From Schlegelella_A sp031360885 (lineage in GTDB: Bacteria; Pseudomonadota; Gammaproteobacteria; Burkholderiales; Burkholderiaceae_C): a stretch of 12,945 nt of DNA. Location of the stretch: NCBI GenBank assembly GCA_031360885.1, contig JANMCC010000004.1:1-12945 (forward strand), given 5' to 3'. The notes beneath the pieces were generated by a model that ran no database searches, was not told the DNA's origin, and saw only the letters and a program-made list of their open reading frames with translations. Below, one piece after another: positions 1 through 7,842 of this stretch (the first letter of the stretch is position 1; each line of letters opens with the position of its first letter). A program made the translations under genes and the position numbers.

Positions 1-2568
1 CGCACGGTGAGCGTGATCCGCGCCTTCAGCTACTTCTCGCACCTCGCCAACATCGCCGAGGACCGGCACCACCTGCGCCGGCGCGCGGTGCACGAGCGCC
101 AGGGCCACCTGCAGCGCGGCTCGCTGCAGGGCGCGTTCGAGCGGCTGGCGCGGCGCGGCATCGGCGCCGAGCGCATCGCGCGCACGCTCGAGCACGCCTG
201 GATCTCGCCGGTGCTGACCGCGCATCCGACCGAGGTGCAGAGGAAGAGCATCCTCGACGCCGAGCGGGCGATCGCCGAGCTGCTGGCCGCGCGCACGCCC
301 GAGACGAGCGAGCGCGACGCGGCGCGCAACGAGTCGCTGATCCGCGCCCGCGTCACCCAGCTCTGGCAGACGCGGATGCTGCGCAACGCCAAGCTCACCG
401 TCGACGACGAGATCGAGAACGCGCTCAGCTACTACCGCGCGACCTTCCTGGCGCAGATCCCCGAGCTCTACCGCGAGGTCGAGGAAGCCCTGCCCGGCTT
501 CGAGATCGCGCCGTTCTTCCGCATGGGCAACTGGATCGGCGGCGACCGCGACGGCAATCCCTTCGTCAGCGCCGCCACCCTCGCGACCGCGCTGGCGCGG
601 CAGAGCGAGACGGCCCTGCGCCACTACCTGACGCAGGCGCACGAGCTCGGCGCCGAGCTCTCGAACTCGGCCACGCTGTCGTCGGTGTCGCCGGCGCTGC
701 AGGCGCTTGCCGATGCCTCCGGCGACGCCAGCCCGCACCGCGAGGACGAGCCCTACCGGCGCGCGCTGATCGGCGTCTACGCCCGGCTGGCGGCGACGCT
801 GCACGAGCTCACCGGCACCGAGGCGCTGCGCCACGCGGTGGCGCCCAGCCTGCCCTACCCCCATGCCGAGGCCCTGCTCGCCGACCTGCGCATCGTCGAG
901 GAGTCGCTGCGCCGCCATCACGCCGGAGCGCTGATCGCGCCGCGGCTGGCGCCGCTGATCCGCGCGGTGCAGGTGTTCGGCTTCCATCTCGCCACCGTCG
1001 ACCTGCGGCAGAGCTCCGACAAGCACGAGGCGGTGGTCGCCGAGCTGCTCGCGGTGGCGCGGATCGAGGCCGACTACTCGGCGCTCGACGAGGCCGGGCG
1101 CCGCGCCTGCCTGCTGAAGCTGCTCGACGACGCGCGGCCGCTGCGCGTGGTCGAGAGCGAGCGCCGCGCGGCGTACAGCGAGGCAACGCTCGGCGAGCTG
1201 GCGATCTTCGAGGCGGCCGCGGCGATGCGCATGCGCTACGGCAAGGACGCGATCCGCCACTACATCATTTCCCACACCGAGACGGTGAGCGACCTGCTCG
1301 AGGTGCTGGTGCTGCTGAAGGAGGCGGGGCTGGTGCGCGGGCCGCTGCAAGGCAAGGAGGCGACCACCTCGCTCATCGTCTCGCCGCTGTTCGAGACCAT
1401 CGGCGACCTGCAGCGCGCCGCGACCATCATGCGCGAGTACTACGCGCTGCCCGGCGTCGCCGCGATGATGCAGCGCTCCGGCGCCGAGCAGGACGTGATG
1501 ATCGGCTACAGCGACAGCAACAAGGACGGCGGCGCGTTCACCAGCAGCTGGGAGCTGTATTGCGCCGAGATCGCGCTGGTCGAGGTGTTCGCGGCGCTGC
1601 GCGAATCGCACGGCATCACCCTGCGTCTCTTCCATGGCCGCGGCGGCACGGTCGGGCGCGGCGGCGGCCCGAGCTACGAGGCGATCCTGGCGCAGCCGCC
1701 GGGCACGGTGAACGGCCAGATCCGCCTCACCGAGCAAGGCGAGGTGATCGCCTCGAAATACGCGCAGCCGGAGATCGGCCGGCGCAACCTCGAAACGCTG
1801 GTCGCGGCGACGCTCGAGGCGACATTGCTGCAGCCGACGCAGAGCGTGCCGAAGAGCTTCATCGACGCCGCCCGGCGCCTGAGCGCCGCGAGCATGGCCG
1901 CCTACCGCGGCCTGGTGTACGAGACGCCGGGCTTCACCGACTACTTCTTCAGCGCCACGCCGATCCGCGAGATCGCCGAGCTCAACATCGGCTCGCGCCC
2001 CGCCTCGCGCAAGGCGACCCGCGCCATCGAGGACCTGCGCGCGATTCCGTGGAGCTTCAGCTGGGGCCAGTGCCGGGTGGCGCTGCCCGGCTGGTACGGC
2101 TTCGGCTCGGCGGTCGAGGCCTTCCTCGCCGAGCCGGGGCAGCATGCCGCGCGCGTGGCGCTCCTGAAGCGCATGGCCAGGGAGTGGCCGTTCTTCGCCA
2201 CCCTGGTCTCCAACCTGGACATGGTGATCGCCAAGAGCGACATGGCGATCGCCGCGCGCTACGTCGATCTGGTGGAGGACCGGAAGCTCGGCCGCCGCAT
2301 CTTCGCCCGGATCGAGGCCGAGTGGCAGCGCACCAACGACGCGCTCTCTCTCATCACGGGCGAGAAGAACCGGCTCGCCTCGAACCCGGCGCTCGCGCGC
2401 TCGATCGAGCACCGCTTTCCCTACCTCGACCCGCTCAACCACCTGCAGGTCGAGCTGATGCGGCGCTACCGGCAGCGCCGCGACGACGACCCGTCGATCG
2501 AGCGGGTGCGGCGCGGGATCCACATCTCGATCAACGGGCTGGCTGCCGGACTGCGCAATACGGGCTGA
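1..2568 (+). CDS. ppc: Phosphoenolpyruvate carboxylase, 5'-truncated by window edge
   Basis: Catalyses irreversible carboxylation of phosphoenolpyruvate with bicarbonate to oxaloacetate, replenishing the TCA cycle in the cytoplasm. The reading frame is already open at base 1 and its first codons (R-T-V-S-V-I-R-A-F-S) match the interior of the family, so the GTG at base 7 is not the true start. About 80-110 N-terminal residues are probably missing, judged against the 883-residue E. coli enzyme. Visible signatures: LTAHPTEVQRKS with the catalytic His at bases 223-225, GNWIGGDRDGNPF at about 526-564, GYSDSNKDGG at about 1501-1530, the glycine loop FHGRGGTVGRGGGPS at 1630-1674, and the family-typical C-terminal RNTG ending in TGA at 2568. 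The chain is intact from base 1 to the stop with no frameshift. The next gene follows in the same direction after 52 bases. Identification is secure; only the start is out of view. Confidence 0.97.
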   Translation, partial: RTVSVIRAFSYFSHLANIAEDRHHLRRRAVHERQGHLQRGSLQGAFERLARRGIGAERIARTLEHAWISPVLTAHPTEVQRKSILDAERAIAELLAARTPETSERDAARNESLIRARVTQLWQTRMLRNAKLTVDDEIENALSYYRATFLAQIPELYREVEEALPGFEIAPFFRMGNWIGGDRDGNPFVSAATLATALARQSETALRHYLTQAHELGAELSNSATLSSVSPALQALADASGDASPHREDEPYRRALIGVYARLAATLHELTGTEALRHAVAPSLPYPHAEALLADLRIVEESLRRHHAGALIAPRLAPLIRAVQVFGFHLATVDLRQSSDKHEAVVAELLAVARIEADYSALDEAGRRACLLKLLDDARPLRVVESERRAAYSEATLGELAIFEAAAAMRMRYGKDAIRHYIISHTETVSDLLEVLVLLKEAGLVRGPLQGKEATTSLIVSPLFETIGDLQRAATIMREYYALPGVAAMMQRSGAEQDVMIGYSDSNKDGGAFTSSWELYCAEIALVEVFAALRESHGITLRLFHGRGGTVGRGGGPSYEAILAQPPGTVNGQIRLTEQGEVIASKYAQPEIGRRNLETLVAATLEATLLQPTQSVPKSFIDAARRLSAASMAAYRGLVYETPGFTDYFFSATPIREIAELNIGSRPASRKATRAIEDLRAIPWSFSWGQCRVALPGWYGFGSAVEAFLAEPGQHAARVALLKRMAREWPFFATLVSNLDMVIAKSDMAIAARYVDLVEDRKLGRRIFARIEAEWQRTNDALSLITGEKNRLASNPALARSIEHRFPYLDPLNHLQVELMRRYRQRRDDDPSIERVRRGIHISINGLAAGLRNTG

Positions 2569-2620
2569 GCGCGGGATCGCCAGTCTTGACGCCGTCACGG
2601 CAACGGGGCACAACCTTCCC

Positions 2621-3049
2621 ATGGGCCGGCGCCGCAGCAATCCAGTGATGTTCGCGATCGCCGTCTTCGCCGTTGCCGCGTGCGGCGCTTCCGGGGCCCG
2701 CGACGAGCCACGGCCCTTCGCCGCGGCGATCGGCGATGCGATCGAGAGCTGCGTCGACAGCACGACGCTGCGCTTCGGCAAGGACGAGCGCCGCGCGATC
2801 CTCGACGCCATCGACACCGAGACCGTGGGCGAGGCCCTGCTCGGGCGCTACCCGGCGTTCGCGCAAAGCGGCCTGGTCCCGCAGGCCATCGTCCTCTGGC
2901 GCAAGCCCGGCGCCGACTGGCTCTACATCACGCTGCTGGTCAACCCCGGCAAGCCGGGCGAGGTGTGCTTCACTGCCAGCTTCGTCGCCGCGAAGATCTC
3001 GGTCACGCCGGTGATGTTGAAGAAGTACTTCGGGATCGTGACGATCTAG
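2621..3049 (+). CDS. Small predicted lipoprotein of unknown function
   Basis: A 142-residue protein I do not recognise. The N-terminus has a basic region (RRR at residues 3-5), a short hydrophobic stretch and a lipobox V18-A19-A20-C21, so it is predicted to be cleaved and lipidated at Cys21 and held in the periplasm or outer membrane. The mature part is about 122 residues, has no transmembrane segment, and holds two further cysteines (Cys44 and Cys116) that could form a disulfide. The start at 2621 gives a basic n-region. An in-frame ATG at 2648 would leave only 11 residues before the Cys and is less likely. There is no convincing Shine-Dalgarno sequence. It follows ppc by 52 bases on the same strand and converges on the gene ending at 3070, leaving only 20 bases between stops. 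Codon use matches a real gene. Confidence 0.72.
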   Translation: MGRRRSNPVMFAIAVFAVAACGASGARDEPRPFAAAIGDAIESCVDSTTLRFGKDERRAILDAIDTETVGEALLGRYPAFAQSGLVPQAIVLWRKPGADWLYITLLVNPGKPGEVCFTASFVAAKISVTPVMLKKYFGIVTI

Positions 3050-3069
3050 GCACGGCGCCGCGACTGGCG

Positions 3070-4305
3070 TCAGCGTGGTGACACGGAGCCTGGCGAAGCC
3101 CTGCGCGAGGAGCTGCTCGCCACGGTCCGGGCAGCCGGCTCGCCGACCCGCCGGCGCAGGGCCGCGACCTGGCCTTGGGCCGCGAACTGGCGAACGCTGT
3201 CGAGCTGCGCGCGCAGCGTCCTGCAGCTCAGCGACTCGGCGCCCGTCGGCTTCTCGCGCGCCCAGGCCGCCTGCATCGCGCCGCTTTCCCTCTGCAGCCC
3301 GTCGATCCGCGCTTGCGGCCAGCCGAGGCGCTCGCCGATCATCCGGCCGGCCATCAGCCCGTTCAAGGTCGTCGAGCTCTTGACCAGCATCTCGGCGCTG
3401 CGCTCGCAAGCGTCCCTGCGAGCGTCGTCCTGGCTCAGTTCCCTGGCGGGGCAAAGCGACGCCAGGGCCTGGATGTCGCCGACGGCCGCGGAGGCATCGA
3501 ATCCGATGCCCTGCGCGAGCAGCATCAGCGCAGCCCAGAGATTCGAATCGCTGTCCGGCACATGGTCGAGGAGGACCTGGCCGATCCTGAACTCGCCCGG
3601 GTCGTAGCGCTCCGCGACCGAAATGCGGAACAGCGCGTCGTCGACTGCCGCCCGATCCTTCTCGGCCTGGGCGTTCATCGCCACGGCGATCCAGGGTGCG
3701 GCGTTCGCCGGGTCGAGCCGCGCCCATTGCGCCGGGCTGATCACCTGGCAGTGGCCCGGGGCTTCCTTGATCCGGATGCTGCAGGCGTGAACGGCCCACG
3801 CATATACGGTCGGATCCGAGGAGTCCTGGGCCAGCTTCGCGAGCGCGTCGCGCCGCTCCGGCCACTCGAGCGCCCGCCCGTCCGGAGGCATGGCGATCGC
3901 GATCGCGGCGCCGCGGGCTTGCTCGTCGGCGCTCGATGCCATCGCAGCGACGACCGACGCCGTCAGCGCCTCGCTGCTCTCCTTCGACACCGCGGCGACG
4001 CTGTCCGGATCGACGTCGCCGTCGTCCTTCAGCTTGACCCAGGCGCCTCCGCACATCTGCACTTCGCCCGGCGACTCGACCCGCAGGGCGATGTCGGCAG
4101 CGCTCGCAGCGGCAGGCGCCGCGAGCGCGAGCCGAGGCTCCTCGATGACCGGCGCGGTCGCGGGCCCCTCGGCCATCGTCGGCCGGGCAGGCTCGTCCCC
4201 GGCGACCAGCCAAACGGTCCCGACCGCCGCGACGGCGATCGCCGCCGCCGCGCCGACCGCCGTGCGGCGAAGGCGCGTCGACCGGCGAAGCGAGTCGGGG
4301 TCCAT
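3070..4305 (-). CDS. Membrane-anchored periplasmic protein of unknown function
   Basis: A 411-residue protein from the ATG at 4305-4303. A GTG at 4344 would add 13 residues but lies beyond a hairpin and is less likely. The N-terminus reads MDPDSLRRSTRLRR, then one hydrophobic segment at about residues 14-36, then an Ala/Pro-rich linker. This suggests a cytoplasmic tip, one membrane span or uncleaved signal anchor, and a large periplasmic domain. That domain is Ala-rich and helical-looking and contains six cysteines (in MCGG, HACS, GHCQ, SLCP, DACE and SCRT), consistent with disulfides. The last 30 or so residues are Arg/Ser/Pro-rich and look disordered. I recognise no enzyme motif. It lies 69 bases downstream of the algR-like gene on the same strand and may be the last gene of that operon. 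Function should not be inferred from that alone. Reality of the gene is fairly sure; function is unknown. Confidence 0.75.
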   Translation of the reverse strand: MDPDSLRRSTRLRRTAVGAAAAIAVAAVGTVWLVAGDEPARPTMAEGPATAPVIEEPRLALAAPAAASAADIALRVESPGEVQMCGGAWVKLKDDGDVDPDSVAAVSKESSEALTASVVAAMASSADEQARGAAIAIAMPPDGRALEWPERRDALAKLAQDSSDPTVYAWAVHACSIRIKEAPGHCQVISPAQWARLDPANAAPWIAVAMNAQAEKDRAAVDDALFRISVAERYDPGEFRIGQVLLDHVPDSDSNLWAALMLLAQGIGFDASAAVGDIQALASLCPARELSQDDARRDACERSAEMLVKSSTTLNGLMAGRMIGERLGWPQARIDGLQRESGAMQAAWAREKPTGAESLSCRTLRAQLDSVRQFAAQGQVAALRRRVGEPAARTVASSSSRRASPGSVSPR

Positions 4306-4324
4306 GCTCGATATTGTTCGGCCG

Positions 4325-4371
4325 CCACGCCCCGGCGTGGTCACCGGGTGTCGGACGGGCCGAGGCGTCCG
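4325..4371 (-). promoter_or_regulatory. Two hairpins in the spacer after the algR-like gene
   Basis: The 69-base spacer between the response-regulator stop and the next start holds two inverted repeats. One is CGGACG (4352-4357) with CGTCCG (4366-4371), a 6-bp stem with an 8-base loop. The other is CCACGCC (4325-4331) with GGCGTGG (4334-4340), a perfect 7-bp match separated by two bases, so realistically about 6 bp with a 4-base loop. Neither is followed by a T run, so these are not textbook intrinsic terminators. They could slow polymerase, act as an mRNA processing or stability element, or be chance in GC-rich DNA. Confidence 0.35.
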
Positions 4372-4374
4372 GGC

Positions 4375-5181
4375 CTAGCGCCCCGCCGCGACCAGCGCTT
4401 CCCGCACCGCCGCCACCTGCCGCCGCGACACCGCCAGCCACTCGCCCACGGGCGCCATGCAGACGGCCCATCCTTCCGAGCCCTCGTCTTCCTCGCCCGC
4501 CAGGGTGCGCCGCTCGAGCGCCCGCACCGCGCGACGTGCGACCAGCGCGTTGCGATGGACGCGCAGAAAGTGCTCGCCCAACCGCTCCTCGAGCTCGGCC
4601 AGCGAATCGTCGAGCACGTGCGTGTGCTCCGCGGTGCGCAGCGTCACGTACTTGAGCTCGGCCTTCAGGTACAGCACGTCGCCGACCGGCACGCGAATGA
4701 TGCGGCCCCGGTCGCTGACGACGATCACCGGACCCTCCTCGTTGGCCGGCACCGGCGGCGACGCCACCACCGGCTGGCCGACCAGCAGGCGCTCGGCCAC
4801 CCGGCGCAGCGCCATCTGCAGGCGCTCGCGCTTGACCGGCTTGGTGAGGTAGTCGATCGCCTCGAGGTCGAACGCCTTGAGCGCGTGCTGCGCATGCGCG
4901 GTGACGAAGACGATCGCCGGCGCCGGCGACTTCATGCGCAGCTCGGCGGCGAGCTGGGTGCCGTCGCGGCCGGGCATCTGCACGTCGAGCAGCAGCAGGT
5001 CGCATTCGTGGGTGGTGAGCCAGACCAGCGCCTGCGACGCGTTCGCCGCCTCGCCGGCAACGGTGCAGCGCGGTTCGCCGCATTCGGCGACCAGGCTTTT
5101 CAGGCGCATGCGCGCCAGCTCCTCGTCGTCGACGACGAGGACGCGCAGCGGGCGGGTGGCAATGGCGTGAACGGCACTCAT
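4375..5181 (-). CDS. algR: LytTR-family response regulator, AlgR-like
   Basis: A 268-residue DNA-binding response regulator in the cytoplasm, the expected partner of the kinase encoded just upstream. Receiver domain at about residues 12-125: acidic pair D18-D19, phosphoacceptor Asp66 in LLLLDVQMPGRDG, Thr94 in VFVTAHA and Lys114 in YLTKPV, so all canonical residues are present. A linker leads to a LytTR DNA-binding domain from about residue 145 to the C-terminus (DVLYLKAELKYVTLRT ... EHFLRVHRNALVARRAV). The start ATG at 5181-5179 leaves 10 bases after the kinase stop. An in-frame start further up (5226) would overlap the kinase gene and adds non-receiver residues. The arrangement argH / sensor / LytTR regulator matches the algZ-algR locus known in Pseudomonas and many betaproteobacteria. 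The gene symbol rests on that synteny and on the domains; the regulon (alginate and type IV pili in Pseudomonas) may differ here. Confidence 0.9.
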   Translation of the reverse strand: MSAVHAIATRPLRVLVVDDEELARMRLKSLVAECGEPRCTVAGEAANASQALVWLTTHECDLLLLDVQMPGRDGTQLAAELRMKSPAPAIVFVTAHAQHALKAFDLEAIDYLTKPVKRERLQMALRRVAERLLVGQPVVASPPVPANEEGPVIVVSDRGRIIRVPVGDVLYLKAELKYVTLRTAEHTHVLDDSLAELEERLGEHFLRVHRNALVARRAVRALERRTLAGEEDEGSEGWAVCMAPVGEWLAVSRRQVAAVREALVAAGR

Positions 5182-5191
5182 ATGTTTTTGG

Positions 5192-6274
5192 TCATAGCGG
5201 AACCACGATCTGGACCCGGAATACATCGGCCTCCTGGCGCGTCTCGAACTGCGCCGCGACGTCGTGCATCAGCCGCAGCCGCTCGCGCACGTTCTTCAGC
5301 GCGATGCCGTTGCCGGGGCGGGAGGCTTCCGTCGGAATGCTGTTGGCGATGGAGAGCACCGCGCGGCCGACCTTGACCTTGGTGCGGATGCGGATCACGC
5401 CACCTTCGGCCGACGGTTCCACGCCGTGCCGCACCGCGTTCTCGACCAGCGGCTGCAGCAGCAGCGGCGGAACGCGAGCGCTGCCCGCCTCGGGGTCGAG
5501 CTCCCAGCTCACGTGCAGGCGGCTGCCGAAGCGGATCTGCTCGATGTCGAGATAGCGTTGCGCCAGCTCCACCTCCTCGGCGAGCGACACCGATTCGGCG
5601 GTGTCGCCGATCGCCACGCGAAACAGCTCGGCCAGGTCCTCGAGAACGCCTTCCGCCTTCGCCGGGTCGAGCCGCACGAGGGTGAGCGCGGTGTTGAGGG
5701 TGTTGAACAGGAAGTGCGGGCGGATGCGCGACTGCAGCTCCGCCAGGCGGGCGGTGGTCTCGGCCGGCACGGTGGCCTTGGCGCGCAGGCGCAGCCATTC
5801 GAACATCGTCGCCGCCATCGCCGCGCCGGCGAGCGCCGGGCCGAAGCCGATCAGGGCGCCCAGGCCCGCCCCCGGGGCGTCGACCAGCAGCGCGGCGACA
5901 AGCGTGGCGCTCAGCCAGGCCGAGATCGCGCCGAAGCCGATCGCCGCGATCCACTGCACCGGCACCGGCGCGGCGGCGAGCGGGCGCTTCAGTCCGCACA
6001 GCACCAGCAGCCAGATCAGCACGCCCGGCAGGGCGACGCTCGAGCCGGCGGCGGTGAGGCCGAGCCAGATCGCGAACGAGGAGGCGGCGAAGACCAGGCC
6101 GATCGCCATGACGCCGTGCACGAACAGCAGCGCCCGCAGCACCACGCCCACATGGCAGACGTCGAACGCCGAATCCGGACCCGGACGGCGCGGCACGGCG
6201 ACGTCGACGGCCATGTCGAAGCTGGTCGCGCCGAATCCGGTCGAACGCATGCCGGCGCCGGGAACGGCGCTCAT
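5192..6274 (-). CDS. algZ: Sensor histidine kinase, AlgZ/FimS-like (LytS-type)
   Basis: A 360-residue inner-membrane sensor kinase counted from the ATG at 6274-6272. Four hydrophobic segments lie at about residues 45-72, 80-95, 107-132 and 135-158. They are followed by a His_kinase (PF06580-type) domain with LQSRIRPHFLFNTLN, where His187 is the probable phosphorylated residue. An ATP-binding domain follows, with the N-box in LQPLVENAVRHG (Asn279) and a glycine-rich GNGIALKNVRERL from residue 321. It should phosphorylate the regulator encoded 10 bases downstream; the two genes clearly form a unit. The start is uncertain: no clear Shine-Dalgarno precedes 6274. An ATG at 6250 is possible, and a GTG at 6403 would add 43 poorly conserved-looking residues. 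The gene is divergent from argH with 155 bases between starts. It shows no large sensor domain, so the stimulus is probably sensed in or at the membrane. Confidence 0.88.
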   Translation of the reverse strand: MSAVPGAGMRSTGFGATSFDMAVDVAVPRRPGPDSAFDVCHVGVVLRALLFVHGVMAIGLVFAASSFAIWLGLTAAGSSVALPGVLIWLLVLCGLKRPLAAAPVPVQWIAAIGFGAISAWLSATLVAALLVDAPGAGLGALIGFGPALAGAAMAATMFEWLRLRAKATVPAETTARLAELQSRIRPHFLFNTLNTALTLVRLDPAKAEGVLEDLAELFRVAIGDTAESVSLAEEVELAQRYLDIEQIRFGSRLHVSWELDPEAGSARVPPLLLQPLVENAVRHGVEPSAEGGVIRIRTKVKVGRAVLSIANSIPTEASRPGNGIALKNVRERLRLMHDVAAQFETRQEADVFRVQIVVPL

Positions 6275-6294
6275 GTCGACGAGAGGCTCGCCGA

Positions 6295-6300
6295 TAGAAT
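6295..6300 (+). promoter_or_regulatory. Possible -10 element for argH
   Basis: TAGAAT, 5/6 to the sigma-70 -10 consensus and followed by CGCG, stands out as a T/A-rich hexamer in a very GC-rich divergent region between the sensor-kinase and argH starts. It would place transcription start near 6307 and give argH a leader of roughly 120 bases. I see no good -35 at 16-18 bases upstream, so the call is tentative. The 155-base divergent region must also carry the promoter for the leftward kinase/regulator operon, which I cannot locate. Confidence 0.35.
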
Positions 6301-6429
6301 CGCGGCAAGGCAGGCGGAACGCATGGCGAGCATTGTCCCCAACCGCCGCCCGTCGTGCGCACCAGTTGCGACGCCGCCGCGGCCCTTGTGTGACCGTGTG
6401 CACGCTAGCCCAACCCTCCCTCCTCCCGA

Positions 6430-7830
6430 ATGACCGCCAACCAGTTCGACAAGAAGACCGAAGCCTGGTCCGCCCTGTTCTCCGAGCCGATGAGCGAGCT
6501 CGTCCAGCGCTACACCTCGAGCGTCGCCTTCGACCGGCGGCTGTGGCGCGCCGACATCGCCGGCAGCCTGGCGCACGCCGGCATGCTGGCGACGCAGGGC
6601 ATCATCTCCGCCGCCGACCTGGGCGCGATCAAGGCGGGCCTCGCAGTCATCGCCGCCGAGATCGAGAGCGGCGCCTTCGTCTGGCGCAGCGAGCTCGAGG
6701 ACGTGCACCTCAACATCGAGGCCCGGCTGGTGCAGCTTGCCGGCGACGCCGGCAAGCGCCTGCACACCGGCCGCTCGCGCAACGACCAGGTCGCGACCGA
6801 CGTGCGCCTCTGGCTGCGCGACGAGATCTCGGGCCTCGGCACGCTCCTGGTCGAGCTGCAGCGCGCCCTCGTCGACCTCGCCGACAAGCACACCGAGACC
6901 ATCCTGCCCGGCTTCACCCACCTGCAGGTGGCCCAGCCGGTGTCGTTCGCCCACCACCTGCTCGCCTACGTCGAGATGTTCGCGCGCGACGCCGAGCGCA
7001 TGGCCGAGGTCCGGGCGCGCACCAACCGCCTGCCGCTCGGCGCCGCCGCGCTCGCCGGCACCAGCTATCCGCTCGACCGGGAGGCGGTGGCCAAGGCGCT
7101 CGGCATGGAGGGGCTCTGCCGCAACAGCATCGACGCCGTCAGCGACCGCGACTTCGCCATCGAGTTCACGGCCGCGGCCGGCCTGTGCATGGTGCACGTC
7201 TCGCGCTTCAGCGAGGAGCTGGTGCTGTGGATGAGCCAGAACTTCGGCTTCATCGAGCTCGCCGACCGCTTCTGCACCGGCTCCTCGATCATGCCGCAGA
7301 AGAAGAACCCCGTCGTGCCCGAGCTGGCGCGTGGCAAGGCCGGCCGCGTGTTCGGCCACCTGATGGGCCTGCTGACCCTGATGAAGGGCCAGCCGCTGGC
7401 CTACAACAAGGACAACCAGGAGGACAAGGAGCCGCTGTTCGACACCGTCGACACGCTGAAGGACACGCTGCGCATCTTCTGCGAGCTCGTGCCCGGCATC
7501 GCCGTCAAGGCCGAGGCGATGGAGCGCGCCGCCGCGCGCGGCTACGCCACGGCGACCGACCTGGCCGACTACCTGGTGCGCAAGGGCGTGCCGTTCCGCG
7601 ACGCGCACGAGGCCGTCGCCCATGCGGTGAAGCACGCCATCCAGGCCGGCGTCGGCCTCGCCGAGCTGCCGCTGGCGACGCTGCAGGGCTTTCACCCCGG
7701 CATCGCCTCCGACGTGCACGGCGTGCTCACGCTGCGCGGCTCGCTCGCCTCGCGCAACGTCGTCGGCGGCACCGCGCCCGAGCAGGTGCGGGCCGAGATC
7801 GCCCGCCATCGCGGCCGGCTCGGAAAGTAG
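6430..7830 (+). CDS. argH: Argininosuccinate lyase
   Basis: Last step of arginine biosynthesis: splits argininosuccinate into arginine and fumarate, in the cytoplasm, as a homotetramer in the fumarase/aspartase superfamily. The 466-residue length is normal. Visible motifs: TGRSRNDQVATDVRLW (residues 113-128), GFTHLQVAQPVSFAHH (161-176) with the conserved His164, and the superfamily signature GSSIMPQKKNP (284-294), whose serine acts in catalysis, followed by KGQPLAYNKDNQEDKE. One oddity: after KKNP most ArgH proteins have Asp, but here the sequence is VVPEL, which is the form seen in aspartase; the following conserved Glu is kept. The ATG at 6430 follows a pyrimidine-rich stretch without a Shine-Dalgarno sequence, but the N-terminus (FDKKTEAWSALFSEPMSELV) fits the family. 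It is divergent from the sensor kinase and is followed after 29 bases by the sigma-factor gene. Confidence 0.97.
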   Translation: MTANQFDKKTEAWSALFSEPMSELVQRYTSSVAFDRRLWRADIAGSLAHAGMLATQGIISAADLGAIKAGLAVIAAEIESGAFVWRSELEDVHLNIEARLVQLAGDAGKRLHTGRSRNDQVATDVRLWLRDEISGLGTLLVELQRALVDLADKHTETILPGFTHLQVAQPVSFAHHLLAYVEMFARDAERMAEVRARTNRLPLGAAALAGTSYPLDREAVAKALGMEGLCRNSIDAVSDRDFAIEFTAAAGLCMVHVSRFSEELVLWMSQNFGFIELADRFCTGSSIMPQKKNPVVPELARGKAGRVFGHLMGLLTLMKGQPLAYNKDNQEDKEPLFDTVDTLKDTLRIFCELVPGIAVKAEAMERAAARGYATATDLADYLVRKGVPFRDAHEAVAHAVKHAIQAGVGLAELPLATLQGFHPGIASDVHGVLTLRGSLASRNVVGGTAPEQVRAEIARHRGRLGK

Positions 7831-7842
7831 CGTCGGCCTTCC

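Noticed and set aside
2586..2591. TTGACG as a -35 box for the small lipoprotein gene
   Set aside because: No -10-like hexamer lies at 16-18 bases; the sequence there is CACAAC-like and GC-rich.
3070..3175. Possible frameshift near the 3' end of the unknown periplasmic gene, because the neighbouring frame reads GEQLLAQGFARLR, which looks more protein-like than the Ser/Arg-rich tail
   Set aside because: That frame has no nearby stop and would run through the opposite lipoprotein gene; without homologues there is no support for an error.
2531..5083. 850-codon - strand frame overlapping ppc, the lipoprotein, the unknown gene and part of algR
   Set aside because: It crosses genes on both strands and has Arg/Gly repeats typical of frame shadows; it cannot coexist with the algR-like frame as a real product.
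3175..5376. 733-codon open frame on the + strand opposite the algR-like gene and the unknown periplasmic protein
   Set aside because: Low-complexity Arg/His/Ala-rich translation spanning two genes whose opposite-strand products have recognisable domains (receiver, LytTR) or clear anchor and cysteine pattern.
6275..6403. GTG start at 6403 for the sensor kinase
   Set aside because: It would use almost the whole divergent region and add 43 residues with no family resemblance, and it would cover the probable argH promoter.
6271..7809. 512-codon open frame on the - strand opposite argH
   Set aside because: Shadow of argH: Val/Gly/His-rich with no recognisable domain, while argH itself is unambiguous.
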